A stretch of 52,569 nucleotides of DNA, from positions 1-52,569 of the forward strand of contig QHNH01000032.1 in NCBI GenBank assembly GCA_003218375.1. Reading direction: 5' to 3'. Under the pieces are notes generated by a model. The model was not told the origin of the DNA. It ran no database searches and saw only the letters and a list, made by a program, of their open reading frames with translations. This stretch comes from Verrucomicrobiota bacterium (GTDB lineage: Bacteria > Verrucomicrobiota > Verrucomicrobiia > Chthoniobacterales > UBA10450). The translations under genes were made by a program, and so were the position numbers. This document shows positions 8,280 to 18,223 of this stretch, one piece after another. Every line of letters begins with the position of its first letter. Positions within the stretch are counted from its first letter, which is position 1.

Positions 8280-11200
8280 ATGATCAAACCTAGATTGACC
8301 CATCTCGGATTTTTCCGAGCACCCCTCGCAGTCAGTTTGCCGTTCGTCCTCGCGACCAACATTCTTGCCCAGAACCCGGCGCCTACGACGACTGAAACAA
8401 GAGCCACGGTCCGGTCGTTCAATGAAAACGGCACGGAGGAAGCCACCACCGAACGCGTGTTCGTGACCGGGTCGGCCATTCCGACCGCGGCGGAAGTGGG
8501 ACCGAACCCGGTCCTCAACGTCACGCGCGACCTGATCAACAAATCCGGTGAGCGCAACACCGAGGAACTTCTCCGCAATCTTCCCGTGGCGAACGCGAAC
8601 GGCGTCCCGGTTTCCAACAACGAGAACGGATCGAACACCGCCGTAGGCGCGGCGACAATCGCGCTCCGCGGTTTCGACGCCCGGGCAACGCTCATCCTCC
8701 TCGATGGCCGCCGCGTGGCGCCTTATCCCACGGGCAACCGGCGCGTCGTCTTCATCGATTTGAATACGATTCCGGAATCGTCCATCCAGAGCATTGAGAT
8801 CTTGAAGGATGGCGCGTCCACCACCTATGGCGCCGATGCAGTGGCCGGCGTGGTGAACATCAAGCGCTGGCGCGATTATCGCGGCGCGGAGGCGAAGTTT
8901 GAGTATGGTAACACGACCGATAGAGACTCGGGCTCAATCAATACCGCGCTGACTTTTGGGGTGGGCGATGGGAATACCAACGTCTCCGGCACGATCAACT
9001 ACTACCATCGCAATTCGATCTTCAATCACGACCGCAGTTATTCGGCGGTGCCGCCATTCCTGAGCAGCAATGCGAGCCCGTACAATCTTCAGTTGAACAA
9101 ACTGGCGGTGGCGGAGGCTGGCGGCAGGGTCGTTCCGGGTGCGGCCGCGAACGAGTTTGCGGGTGCACCCACCGGCACAAACGGGTTAGCTCCGGCTAGC
9201 GCTTACCTCTACGATGTCAGGCGCATTAGAGCGTTCGGGGGGATCCTCCCGGGGTTTAACTTCAACGAGTTCTCCCTCTCGTTTCCGTCGTCCGAGCGCT
9301 ATGGCGGTTATGTCGCGATGGATCACAAAATCTTCGGCGATGCCCTCGTCGTTTACGGCGACGCGATGTATCAAAACGTGAAGACCCATAATGAGCTGGC
9401 TCCGCCGGCGACGGGAAATTTCCAAACTCCGGGGTTTGTCACGCTCGCGATCCCGCCACGGGTGGCCAATCCCGCAGGAACGACTCCGTTCGGCGGGCCC
9501 ACTTATGCCGATACCGGAGTGACTCCCGGCGCGTTCAACCCTTTTAACCCGTTCAACCAAATCATCTCCGGCGGAACGCGCGCGCGTCTCGCCGAATTTG
9601 GCAACCGACTTTTCGACAACGAGAGCGACGCCTTCCTCGGCACGATTGGTTTTCGCGGCGACAAGTTGTTCAACGGAACCTGGGGTTACGACGCAGGCTT
9701 CCGCTACAGCCAGATCAAAAACACCACCACCGGGCAGCAAGTATCCATCTCGCGTTTTAACCGCATCCTGAACCAGGCCGACCCGATATTCAGGCCAGGC
9801 TCGTCGGAATTCATCGGGACGACGGTCGCCTTCAACCCCTTCGGCGATTTCCGCGTTCCGATTCCGTCTAATCAGGCCTCGGTCGAATTCGCCCGCGTCC
9901 ATCCTCGAGACATCGATACCTCGAAACTGGCTACGGTGGATGCGACCATCTATACGACCGACCTTTTCGACTTGCCGGCAGGCGGAATTGGCTTCGCCCT
10001 CGGCGGGCAGTTTCGGCGCGAATCGCTCAACGAAGATCCCGACCAACTCAACATCAACGGCGATATCGCCGGCAACTCAGCGATCGCTCCCGCCCGCGGT
10101 GGCCGGAAGTCTTATGCCATCTTCGTGGAGACTCAAATCCCCATCTTCAGCGAGAAGAATGCAATCCCCGGATTTCACGCCTTGGATATCAACGCAGCCG
10201 GACGTTACGAGAAGTTCCTCAACAACGATACGGATGTAGCGGTGCCGAAGGTTGGGATCCGCTGGCAGCCGCTCGACGACTCACTCACGCTACGATTTAC
10301 CTGGGGCCTTGGGTTCCGCGAACCGTCGCTCGAAGAATTATTTTCCGCTCCCATTTCCGACATCCAGCCGTCGCACGATCCTATGAATGGAGGCGCGTTT
10401 GAGCCCGAAACTACCACCCTTATCCAGAGCACCCCGACTCTGGCGCCAGAGGATTCTGAGACATTCAGCGGCGGATTTGTTTGGACGCCGAAGTTTGTTC
10501 CAGGCTTGACCATCTCGACGGATATCTGGCAAATCGAACGGACCGGCGTGGTCCAGTCCGCGTTTCTTGATGCCGTGTTGGCGCGCGAACTGGCTGGCAC
10601 CTTGTTGCCGGGAGAGCGGGTCGAACGTCTGCCGGACGGCACCATCACCCGCATCGTCGTATCCAATCGGAATGAAGCGTCCCAGAAAGCAAACGGCGTC
10701 GATTTCGGCCTTCAATACCAGTACCCAACGGAGTCATTTGGCACCTTTACCTCGCTGACGCAGGTGACCTATCTCAACTCCTTTGAAATCCAGCGCGTCG
10801 CCGGCGGACCGACCGAACAACTGGCCGGCGTAACGACCGACCCTGGCCAGTCCCAGGAGGGTTATTACAGGTGGAGAGGCAATACCCGCCTGGATTGGGC
10901 CTACAAAGGCTTCGATCTCATCGGCACGGTTCGCTTGATAAGTGGCTTTATTGAGCAGGATCCCGACGGGAACACTCGGAACGTGGATAGGCGATGGCTG
11001 TTCGACCTGCAAGCCTCCTACGACTTTGGCGCCCTTGTTACGACGGCGGAGACCAGCCCCAGCTATTCCAAGAACGACAAATCCACTGCTTCCACTGACG
11101 CTTCAACTCAGCTGAGCTTCTGGGATCGTATGTTGAAGGGCACCACCTTTACCGTCGGCGTCATTAACGTCTTCGACCAGGATCCGCCGTTTTCTTCCGG

Positions 11201-11288
11201 GCAGGGTGGAAATGCGGTTGGTTATCCGGGCTACACCTACGACTCGACAGGGCGCTTCTACTACGTGCGCCTGACGAAGAAGTTCTAA
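8280..11288 (+). CDS. TonB-dependent outer-membrane receptor
   Basis: A 1002-residue receptor with a signal region (about residues 1-36, ending FVLATNILAQN), an N-terminal plug (about 60-190) and a long beta-barrel ending in aromatic YYVRLTKKF, the usual outer-membrane C-terminus. The plug is clear from RVFVTGSAIP, TIALRGFDARATLILLDGRR, and STTYGADAVAGVVNI. Such receptors import large or scarce nutrients (siderophores, cobalamin, oligosaccharides) using TonB energy; no ligand can be assigned. The start is supported by AAGGAG seven bases upstream. A 10-bp stem follows at 11317. No TonB/ExbB/ExbD gene is in the window. Confidence 0.95.
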   Translation: MIKPRLTHLGFFRAPLAVSLPFVLATNILAQNPAPTTTETRATVRSFNENGTEEATTERVFVTGSAIPTAAEVGPNPVLNVTRDLINKSGERNTEELLRNLPVANANGVPVSNNENGSNTAVGAATIALRGFDARATLILLDGRRVAPYPTGNRRVVFIDLNTIPESSIQSIEILKDGASTTYGADAVAGVVNIKRWRDYRGAEAKFEYGNTTDRDSGSINTALTFGVGDGNTNVSGTINYYHRNSIFNHDRSYSAVPPFLSSNASPYNLQLNKLAVAEAGGRVVPGAAANEFAGAPTGTNGLAPASAYLYDVRRIRAFGGILPGFNFNEFSLSFPSSERYGGYVAMDHKIFGDALVVYGDAMYQNVKTHNELAPPATGNFQTPGFVTLAIPPRVANPAGTTPFGGPTYADTGVTPGAFNPFNPFNQIISGGTRARLAEFGNRLFDNESDAFLGTIGFRGDKLFNGTWGYDAGFRYSQIKNTTTGQQVSISRFNRILNQADPIFRPGSSEFIGTTVAFNPFGDFRVPIPSNQASVEFARVHPRDIDTSKLATVDATIYTTDLFDLPAGGIGFALGGQFRRESLNEDPDQLNINGDIAGNSAIAPARGGRKSYAIFVETQIPIFSEKNAIPGFHALDINAAGRYEKFLNNDTDVAVPKVGIRWQPLDDSLTLRFTWGLGFREPSLEELFSAPISDIQPSHDPMNGGAFEPETTTLIQSTPTLAPEDSETFSGGFVWTPKFVPGLTISTDIWQIERTGVVQSAFLDAVLARELAGTLLPGERVERLPDGTITRIVVSNRNEASQKANGVDFGLQYQYPTESFGTFTSLTQVTYLNSFEIQRVAGGPTEQLAGVTTDPGQSQEGYYRWRGNTRLDWAYKGFDLIGTVRLISGFIEQDPDGNTRNVDRRWLFDLQASYDFGALVTTAETSPSYSKNDKSTASTDASTQLSFWDRMLKGTTFTVGVINVFDQDPPFSSGQGGNAVGYPGYTYDSTGRFYYVRLTKKF

Positions 11289-11316
11289 GCCTCTGCCGGA
11301 TTTATTTGCTAAAGAG

Positions 11317-11345
11317 CCGCTGGCGCGATCTTGCAGCGCCAGCGG
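11317..11345 (+). terminator. Stem-loop after the receptor gene, terminator-like
   Basis: A perfect 10-bp GC-rich stem (ccgctggcgc / gcgccagcgg) with a 9-base loop begins 29 bases after the receptor stop. No run of T follows (the next bases are agaacgttt), so intrinsic termination is only probable. It ends 14 bases before the TTG start of the next gene and could also affect its translation. Confidence 0.5.
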
Positions 11346-11359
11346 AGAACGTTTAGGGC

Positions 11360-14194
11360 TTGGACAAAGTGCGCGTCGCGATTGTCTCTGCTATTCTCTT
11401 TCTCTCCGGATGTAGCGCGCTTCTTTTCCAGACCCTTTGGCTCCGGCTCAGCGGTCTGGCTTTCGGAAATTCCGTTTGGTCCGCGGCTCTAATTCTTTCG
11501 AGCTTCATGGCAGGGCTCGCTCTGGGAAGCGCCATCGCTGCCTCGATGACGCTCTCACGGCGGCGACCGCTGCGGGTCTACGCCGGCTTGGAAATGATCG
11601 TGGCGATCTTTGGTTGCACTCTGGTGTTTGCGCTTCCCCTGCTCGGGGAATGGATGCGTCCGGTCTTCCAAGCCTTTTGGAATCATCAGCAGCTGCTCAA
11701 TGTTCTTCGTTTCGCGGTTTCGTTTTTGATCCTGCTAGTTCCGACCACGGCCATGGGATTAACCCTTCCCGTTTTGTTGGGAGATCCGCTTTTAAAACGC
11801 CAGGAGTTTGGCCGGAGCATGGGCATTCTTTATGGGGCCAACACCCTGGGTGCAATGGCTGGCGCGCTGCTCGGCGAAATTTATCTGGTCGAGAGATGCG
11901 GACTCTTGGGAACGGCATGGACGGCCGCGGGCGTGGGCTGCGCAGCTGCCGCCATTGCATGGACGTTCGCCCGGACCGGGTCGGTGCCAGTCGGGAAAGC
12001 TTCAACGCGATTCCGGTTGCGGCGCTCGTTGGAAACAAGGCTGCCATGGAGCCTGCTCCTCGTGAGCATGGGGGCCGGCGCCATCCTTCTCGGCCTCGAA
12101 GTGATCTGGTTCCGCTTCCTGCGTTTGTACGTTGCTTCCACTTCCATCGCCTTCTCCATCATGCTCGCGGTCGTCTTGGCTGGAATCGGTCTCGGTAGCA
12201 TTGGCGGTAGCCTGATTCCACACCGCGTCCTGCCGCGACGGCAACTGTTGCCCCTGCTCCTGATACTCTCCGCCAGCGCGACTCTTCTTTCTTATTTGTT
12301 CTTTCCGGTGCCGGTTCGCCCACCAAATATTCCTACGTTCGATCGCGCTTTCGCGCAGCAGGTGGGGCTGCTCTCATTGGCCTTAATGTTTCCTGTCGCT
12401 TTTCTGTCAGGTGCTCTGCTTCCAGCGATTGCGACCTGTGTTCAATCCGAGGTGACCGACCGGATGAACAGCTCAGGTCTCACCATCTTGTTCAACACCA
12501 TCGGCGCCGCCTGCGGGCCGCTGCTCGCGGGGTTTCTCCTCCTGCCTCGGCTTGGATTCCAGTCGAGCTTGATCTTTTGCGCAGCCTTTTACGCTGGGCT
12601 CGCTTTGCTAACGAGTCAAAAACAGAGCTGGTCCCTGCGGCGACCTTCTGGAATTGCAATGGTTTCGCTCAGCGCGGCCTTTGTTCTGATCCTGGCGATC
12701 TTTCCCTACCATCGCGCCGAAAACCATTTCGCGAATGCCCGTCGCCTATACGAAGTCGACGGTGCCGTCCTGTCTAAGAAGATCGAAGGCACCGCCGATA
12801 CCTTTCAACTATTGCGCCGCGATCTCTACGGTCAGCCTTACTACTATCGGCTAGTCACCAACTCTTATTCCATGTCGGGAACCGTGCCGCGCAGTCAGCG
12901 TTATATGCGAATGTTTGCCTACTTGCCTCTCGCATTGCGCCCCGAGAGCGAGAATGCCCTGTTGATTTGCTACGGCGTCGGCGTGACTGCCGATGCCTTC
13001 ACGCGCGATGCCCGACTCAAGCATCTCGACATCGTCGATATTTCGAAGGAGGTCTTCGACCTGGCTGATTCCTACACCGGCGCGGGTTACTTGAATCCTC
13101 TGCGCGATCCGCGAGTCACGACTTTCGTCCAGGATGGCCGCTTCTTTCTCCAGGCAGGTCCCGAACGCTACGACATTATCACCGGCGAACCGCCACCATT
13201 AAAGACGGCAGGAGCAGTCAATCTCTACACCCAGCAATTCTTTTCGCTGATGAAGGGCCGGTTAAAGGATGGAGGGATCGCTAGCTTCTGGTTGCCAATT
13301 TACCAAATTACTGTCGACGAAACTAAAGCGATCCTTCGCGCCTTCCATAACGTTTTCCCGAACGCGTCTCTCTGGGCGACCTCCGATATGGAATGGGTCA
13401 TGATCGGAATAAAACCGCCTGTGCGAACGCCGGACGAAGATCTCGCCCGCAGACTCTGGACCGACTCCAGTTCGGGGTCCGATTTAGTCCGAACCGGGTT
13501 CGAGGTCCCCGACCAAATACCGGCGTTATTCGTCATGGATGCTGAGGAAATCGACCGGTTGACACAAGGCGTCGAACCGCTGGATGATTTTTATCCTAAG
13601 CGGCTGACGGACGCGCAGCCCGATCTGAAACCGGTATTTCAGCTGAGTTATGCTTACTTCGAAAGGTCGGGGGCTCTGCAACGTTTTCTGGCTTCCTCTC
13701 TGATCCGCGATATTTGGCCTAACGAACCGAAGGAATCACTCGAGCCGCTCTTTCTCTTGCGCGAAACACGATACCGCGCGGTGATGTCCGGAAGTAACTG
13801 GTTGGCCGAGCTCGATTTTTACCTGCGTCGGTTGCGGCTGCGTACCCCAGTTTTGGAGGTCCAGAACAGTGACGAGTTTCGCGTTGCGCTCGCTGAGAGA
13901 TTAGCTGCTGACTCGCATTCTTTGCCGACCGAAGCGGTCCACGATCTCGTGGCCGGTGCGCTCGCGCGCCGGGATTTAGAGGCCGCCATTCGATTGCTCG
14001 AGGGCGAAAAAGACCGCGGTTTCTCGAACGTCAACGATCTCTTCCTCCTCATCTATCTCTACTGTCACAATGGGAATGTCGAGAAAGCGGAGGCTCTCGC
14101 CAGCGCCCAAGCGGAATCAATCCCAAAAGATCAGTTCGTTGGTTGGCTCTGGGGAGAATTGCAGGCGGAAACCGGATTTCGTCCTCCCCGCTGA
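11360..14194 (+). CDS. Integral membrane protein fused to a spermidine-synthase-like domain
   Basis: A 944-residue protein. Residues 1-455 hold about 12 hydrophobic helices with transporter-like pseudo-repeats (FMAGLALGSAIA; GILYGANTLGAMAGALLGE; FNTIGAACGPLLAG). Residues about 500-690 are spermidine-synthase-like: a Rossmann segment ALLICYGVGVTADAF, then LDIVDISKEV, VQDGRFFLQ and LFSLMK-type helices. In true polyamine synthases the glycine loop is GGGDG and a DxxDP motif carries the catalytic Asp; here these read CYGVGVT and TGEPPP, so polyamine synthesis is unlikely. The last ~250 residues are helical. Start codons are poor: TTG at 11360, directly after an in-frame stop, or GTG at 11369. The family is widespread but functionally unassigned. 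Confidence 0.85.
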   Translation: MDKVRVAIVSAILFLSGCSALLFQTLWLRLSGLAFGNSVWSAALILSSFMAGLALGSAIAASMTLSRRRPLRVYAGLEMIVAIFGCTLVFALPLLGEWMRPVFQAFWNHQQLLNVLRFAVSFLILLVPTTAMGLTLPVLLGDPLLKRQEFGRSMGILYGANTLGAMAGALLGEIYLVERCGLLGTAWTAAGVGCAAAAIAWTFARTGSVPVGKASTRFRLRRSLETRLPWSLLLVSMGAGAILLGLEVIWFRFLRLYVASTSIAFSIMLAVVLAGIGLGSIGGSLIPHRVLPRRQLLPLLLILSASATLLSYLFFPVPVRPPNIPTFDRAFAQQVGLLSLALMFPVAFLSGALLPAIATCVQSEVTDRMNSSGLTILFNTIGAACGPLLAGFLLLPRLGFQSSLIFCAAFYAGLALLTSQKQSWSLRRPSGIAMVSLSAAFVLILAIFPYHRAENHFANARRLYEVDGAVLSKKIEGTADTFQLLRRDLYGQPYYYRLVTNSYSMSGTVPRSQRYMRMFAYLPLALRPESENALLICYGVGVTADAFTRDARLKHLDIVDISKEVFDLADSYTGAGYLNPLRDPRVTTFVQDGRFFLQAGPERYDIITGEPPPLKTAGAVNLYTQQFFSLMKGRLKDGGIASFWLPIYQITVDETKAILRAFHNVFPNASLWATSDMEWVMIGIKPPVRTPDEDLARRLWTDSSSGSDLVRTGFEVPDQIPALFVMDAEEIDRLTQGVEPLDDFYPKRLTDAQPDLKPVFQLSYAYFERSGALQRFLASSLIRDIWPNEPKESLEPLFLLRETRYRAVMSGSNWLAELDFYLRRLRLRTPVLEVQNSDEFRVALAERLAADSHSLPTEAVHDLVAGALARRDLEAAIRLLEGEKDRGFSNVNDLFLLIYLYCHNGNVEKAEALASAQAESIPKDQFVGWLWGELQAETGFRPPR

Positions 14195-14264
14195 GAACGA
14201 TCCTGCGAACATCGCGGCATGACCTTCTCGTTTGCGTGGCGGTAACGGGGTCGTAGAGTTGTGC

Positions 14265-14543
14265 ATGAGAATGCTGCTCGCGACATGCGCGACGAGTTTG
14301 CTCACGACTGGCATCCTTGTCGGTTCCGCGCTTGGTGGTAAGCGGATCGATCCACCAGCGAACGAGCGGAGTGTCTTCGTGACCGGCTCGCTGATACCAC
14401 AACGGATCAAGTTAAAGCCAATCGGCACCACGACTGTCTCACCCGTGCGGATTATCGATCGCCGCGAAATCGACGCTAATGGCCGCCGGACGACTCGCGG
14501 AGCTTTGACCTCCGATCCATCCGTTCGCGTGGTAGGCCACTAA
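14265..14543 (+). CDS. Small secreted protein resembling a TonB-receptor N-terminus
   Basis: About 92 residues from ATG 14265. A hydrophobic leader ([20 protein letters not shown]) is followed by [26 protein letters not shown] and RRTTRGAL. The VFVTGSxIP block matches the receptor's RVFVTGSAIP at about residues 59-68, and the following '[11 protein letters not shown]...' stretch resembles the start of a receptor plug. It ends long before a barrel could form, and there is no frameshifted continuation downstream because metG occupies the opposite strand. The stop overlaps the metG stop by 4 bases (convergent). It could be a free plug-like protein or a truncated receptor; an upstream TTG at 14232 would add 11 unlikely residues. 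Confidence 0.65.
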   Translation: MRMLLATCATSLLTTGILVGSALGGKRIDPPANERSVFVTGSLIPQRIKLKPIGTTTVSPVRIIDRREIDANGRRTTRGALTSDPSVRVVGH

Positions 14544-16255
14544 CTCGCGCCGTTTTTCTTGTCGGGGCCGCCAAAGCGTTCGATCCATGTCGCTAGCTGT
14601 TCGTTCTCTATCTTGGCGAACAGGACATCTGGAACGGTAATGGTGGCTTTGGGCTTGAGCGTATCTGTCAGGTTACCTGGCCAGGCTGGGGGGCCTTCGC
14701 TTCCCGCGAAGGCCTTCCTGATTTTCGCTGAGGCGTCAGGGATGAATGGCTGAGCGATCGCCGCAAAAACCATCGCGAGGTTAAGCGCATAGCGAATCGA
14801 AACTTCCGCCGATACGGGATCGGTCTTCATCGTCACCCAGGGTTCTGCTTTTTGGAGATACTCGTTTCCGATTACCCACATTGACCGCAGTTCTGTCGCC
14901 GATTTGCGGAAATCCATCGCCTCCATCAGGCGAGTCAGCGTGGAGAGACGCTGCTCGAGCGCGCTTGTCGTTTCGGCCTCGAGGGAACCATATTCGCCTT
15001 TCTCGGGAACCACGGCTCCAAGACGCGCGGTGCAGAACTTGGCGATCCGATTGATAAAGTTACCGAGAACGTCAGCCAGTTCGTGATTGACCGTCGCCTG
15101 GAAATGTTGCCAGGTGAAATTCGAATCGTCTGACTCCGGTGCGTTTGCCAGAAGATACCAGCGCCAATAGTCGGCCGGCAATAACTCCAGCGCCTGATCC
15201 ATGAAGATACCGCGATTACCCGAGGTGGAGAACTTGCCTCCATAGTAGTTCATCCAGTTAAGGCCTTTGACGTAGTCAACAACCTTCCAGGGCTCGCCCG
15301 ATCCGAACAAAGTGACCGGAAAACCGACCGTGTGGAATGGCACGTTGTCCTTGCCCATGAACTGGACGTAACGAACATCTGCCGCGCCCTGATCCTCGCG
15401 CCACCAACGTCGCCAATTCTCCTTCGTCGCTTCCGCCCATTCCATGGTGGCGCCGACATACTCGATCGGCGCGTCAAACCAGACATAGAAGACTTTGCCT
15501 TCAAAACCGGGCCGGACCTTATCTTGATAAGCTACCGGAATCCCCCAAGTAAGGTCGCGCGTGATACTACGATCCTTTAACCCTTCATCCAGCCACTTTC
15601 TTGCGATCGAAGTAACCAGCACCGGCCAGTCTTTCTTGGAATCGATCCATTCCCGCAGCCGGCCTACCATCTGAGACTGCTTTAGAAAGAGATGCTTAGA
15701 ATCGCGCAGCTCGATGTTCGTCGATCCAGAAACCGCGGAGCGCGGTTTGATCAGATCGGCTGGGTCAAGGACGCGGGTGCAGTTCTCGCATTGATCGCCG
15801 CGCGCTCGCTCGTAGCCGCAATGAGGGCAGGTTCCAATAACATAACGATCTGGGAGAAAGCGCCCGTCACCGATTGAATAGACCTGCCTGGTCGTTCTCT
15901 CTTCCAACAGGCCATGCTGATCGAGTTGGTGATAGAAATGCTGGGTGATCTCGTGGTTTTGCGGCGAGTGAGAGCGGCCAAAGTGATCGAAGGAGAGGCC
16001 AAAGCGGTTCCCGAGATCCCTCTGGAGGACGTGCATCTGCGCGCAATACTCGTCAATCGGGAGACCGGCCTCATGGGCTGCCAGCTCAGCAGGCGTGCCA
16101 TGTTCGTCGGTCGCGCAAATGAACAGGACTTCGTTCCCGCGCGCCCGCTGGAAGCGCGCGTAGGTATCCGCTGGTAACATCGAGCCAACTAAATTGCCGA
16201 GATGCTTTACACCATTGATGTAAGGCAATGCCGATGTAATGAGGTAGCGGCTCAT
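14540..16255 (-). CDS. metG: Methionyl-tRNA synthetase
   Basis: A 571-residue class I synthetase that charges tRNA-Met. The N-terminal Rossmann fold carries the HIGH equivalent HLGN (18-21). A zinc knuckle is formed by Cys143, Cys146, Cys156 and Cys159 ([17 protein letters not shown]). The KMSKS loop reads KFSTS (341-345), a variant in which the fourth position is Thr; KFSxS forms are known in this subgroup. The helical anticodon domain follows. The C-terminal dimerisation/tRNA-binding domain found in the ~677-residue enterobacterial enzyme is absent, as in many bacteria. It is a single gene, convergent with the small secreted protein at its 3' end. Confidence 0.96.
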   Translation of the reverse strand: MSRYLITSALPYINGVKHLGNLVGSMLPADTYARFQRARGNEVLFICATDEHGTPAELAAHEAGLPIDEYCAQMHVLQRDLGNRFGLSFDHFGRSHSPQNHEITQHFYHQLDQHGLLEERTTRQVYSIGDGRFLPDRYVIGTCPHCGYERARGDQCENCTRVLDPADLIKPRSAVSGSTNIELRDSKHLFLKQSQMVGRLREWIDSKKDWPVLVTSIARKWLDEGLKDRSITRDLTWGIPVAYQDKVRPGFEGKVFYVWFDAPIEYVGATMEWAEATKENWRRWWREDQGAADVRYVQFMGKDNVPFHTVGFPVTLFGSGEPWKVVDYVKGLNWMNYYGGKFSTSGNRGIFMDQALELLPADYWRWYLLANAPESDDSNFTWQHFQATVNHELADVLGNFINRIAKFCTARLGAVVPEKGEYGSLEAETTSALEQRLSTLTRLMEAMDFRKSATELRSMWVIGNEYLQKAEPWVTMKTDPVSAEVSIRYALNLAMVFAAIAQPFIPDASAKIRKAFAGSEGPPAWPGNLTDTLKPKATITVPDVLFAKIENEQLATWIERFGGPDKKNGAS

Positions 16256-16261
16256 ACCAAC

Positions 16262-16352
16262 AGGTAGGGACGCGTTTCCGGCGCGTCCGACTTTGTCAGG
16301 CTTGGCGTTTTTACAGTTAAAAGTCGGACGCCTCGGAAAGGCGTCCCTACCT
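16262..16352. repeat. Paired palindromic repeat (family A)
   Basis: Two 32-base arms at 16262-16293 and 16321-16352 are inverted copies with three mismatches; each arm also folds on itself (gggacgc...gcgtcc). The outer ends read aggtaggga and tccctacct. The same sequence family recurs at 27241-27332, and a related form at 26537-26626. It fills the spacer between the M2 peptidase stop and the metG start and may act as a transcription-level structure or be a REP-type element. Confidence 0.85.
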
Positions 16353-16365
16353 GATGAGCTACCAT

Positions 16366-18162
16366 TTAGTCCCAGCCGATCTGGCGGCCTTTGTTTTGAG
16401 TCTCAAGCCATGACTGCAATGGCTTGAAGTATTCGACCATGGCGCGAGTGGAAAGGTCTTCGCCGGTAGCATCCTTCAACACCTTTCGCCAATCTTCGGT
16501 GCCGCCTTTCGCCATGATCTTTTTCAAGAACGCTCCTACTTCCTTGTTATCGGCGTAGTTACAGGTCTGCGGTGGCTGGTGCAGGATGTTGCGCGCGATG
16601 TAATCGTGGAGCTGGAATTTCAACACGGTCGCAAAGGCGTAGCTGTGATAGTAGCACGGGTTATCGTTGATGTGAGTCTTTGTCGCCGCGTCGCACCATT
16701 CTTCGCCGCGCGCCGCTGGGGGCTCGACGCCCTGCAGGTCGCGGACATACTGCCACCAGCGCGCGTTCCATTGCTCGGGCGGAAGGCCTTTCGCGTACAC
16801 ATCCGCTTCCCAGTGCGTCATCGTACCGGAAGCCCAGAACATGAACGGCAACGATTGGGCCAGAGCATCGTTGAGTAGGAACGCGGTCGCGTCCGGTTTG
16901 AAGTCAGCCGGCAAAACACCGCGTGATTGCAGGTAAGGCACCTGACTCGAAGCGAGCGAGATCAATTCGCCCATTCCCTCGTGGTAACCGGGGTTGGCGC
17001 CCGTCCGTAACAGGTACGGAACTTCCGGCCGGGTATAAGCCATGAAGTAATAGCCGTGTCCCAGCTCGTGATGAGCGGTATAGAACCAGCGCGAATTCGG
17101 CTCGATGCTTTGGAGCGAGCGGATGTCCTTCTCCAGGTCGACGTGCCAGCACGAAGCATGGGTGTTCTTCTTTCTCGGATCGCCCGGCTTGACCGGATAA
17201 AGATCGGACTTCGTCCAGAAGCTGGCGGGCAATGGGCCGAAACCGAGACCCGTGTAGAACTGTTCCGATGTCTTGATGATCCATTCCGCGGTCTTCCCTT
17301 TGAACCGATCATCGATGTTCGCGGCTTCGACGAGCCCGCCCCATTCCTGGCTCCAGCGATTGTTGATCCAGCGCGCCGGGATCCGTTTCGGCACTGGCTG
17401 GTGATACTTTTCGGCGAGCTTGTATTTCGTCCAGGTATGAAGCTGGAGATAAAGGGGACGTAACTCTTTAAGGAAGTCGTCGTGTAACTTCACCAATTCC
17501 TCGGTCTTCATTCCATACGCGGCGACCTGGAGCGCAAAGTAATCGTGGTGCCCCAGCTCCTGGGCACAGCCGTTACGCAGATCGCGCAGCTTCACCAGCC
17601 CCGGCTTTAGAGCTGGCCCCGATTCTTTCGATGCTTCCCAGACTTTGCGGCGTTCGTCGAGGTTCGTGCTGCTATCGAGCTTGTTATCGATGTCGTTCGC
17701 GGTAATCGGCGTTCCATCGAGCTTGAACTCAAAGCTGTTCAGGATGGAGGCCTGCCTGGTCTCGGCTTCAACTCGCGCGGCTACCAGCGAAGGATTGGTC
17801 ATCGGACCTTCGGCTGCGTTCAAGAGAAGTTGGTTGAGCTGGCGCACGGTCAGCTCGTTTAACTCGGCGCGGTGCGTGAGCAGTTCGCGCGCTTCACTGA
17901 TCAGCGCGGGATTGCCATTAAACGCCGCGGCGGCTTTCGCGGCGGTCTCGGCGGCCGCGTCATGAACCGGCGTCACATCGGTAACGGCGAGCCATTGGGC
18001 CTCGTTGTTTACCCGATAGAGCCCCTGGTATCCGGCGTTCGCGAGCGCGAGGAAACGATCGGCGCGCTCCTGGACCGGCGACGGCGCGGCCATCACAGAA
18101 AGCGTGGCGCCGAGGGCCAGGAACGCGATCGTCTTTCTCAACGACAGCAATGGATGATGCAT
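16366..18162 (-). CDS. M2 family peptidyl-dipeptidase (ACE-like)
   Basis: A 598-residue exported zinc peptidase related to angiotensin-converting enzyme. The signal peptide is residues 1-26 ([12 protein letters not shown]). The zinc motif is HELGH at 365-369, preceded by His364, and the third ligand is Glu395 in GYHEGMGE, matching the ACE layout (HEMGH, then Glu about 24 residues later). The length matches a single-domain bacterial ACE homologue. It removes C-terminal dipeptides in the periplasm or outside the cell. The gene stands alone; upstream (18163-18223) is a short spacer to a small gene on the same strand. Confidence 0.94.
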   Translation of the reverse strand: MHHPLLSLRKTIAFLALGATLSVMAAPSPVQERADRFLALANAGYQGLYRVNNEAQWLAVTDVTPVHDAAAETAAKAAAAFNGNPALISEARELLTHRAELNELTVRQLNQLLLNAAEGPMTNPSLVAARVEAETRQASILNSFEFKLDGTPITANDIDNKLDSSTNLDERRKVWEASKESGPALKPGLVKLRDLRNGCAQELGHHDYFALQVAAYGMKTEELVKLHDDFLKELRPLYLQLHTWTKYKLAEKYHQPVPKRIPARWINNRWSQEWGGLVEAANIDDRFKGKTAEWIIKTSEQFYTGLGFGPLPASFWTKSDLYPVKPGDPRKKNTHASCWHVDLEKDIRSLQSIEPNSRWFYTAHHELGHGYYFMAYTRPEVPYLLRTGANPGYHEGMGELISLASSQVPYLQSRGVLPADFKPDATAFLLNDALAQSLPFMFWASGTMTHWEADVYAKGLPPEQWNARWWQYVRDLQGVEPPAARGEEWCDAATKTHINDNPCYYHSYAFATVLKFQLHDYIARNILHQPPQTCNYADNKEVGAFLKKIMAKGGTEDWRKVLKDATGEDLSTRAMVEYFKPLQSWLETQNKGRQIGWD

Positions 18163-18223
18163 GGCGCAAAGTAATTTGCGCGCATCACAATGGGAAGCGT
18201 TCGTTTTTGGCCGTGCGGCGCGA

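Noticed and set aside
9186-10046. A 286-residue minus-strand frame inside the TonB receptor
   Set aside because: It is a shadow of third-position bias in a real barrel gene; it is rich in Arg/Val/Glu and has no signal or motif.
14540-16255. The KFSTS loop of MetG as a sign of inactivation
   Set aside because: KFSxS variants occur in functional methionyl-tRNA synthetases, and the zinc knuckle and HIGH-like motif are intact; it appears to be the only copy here.
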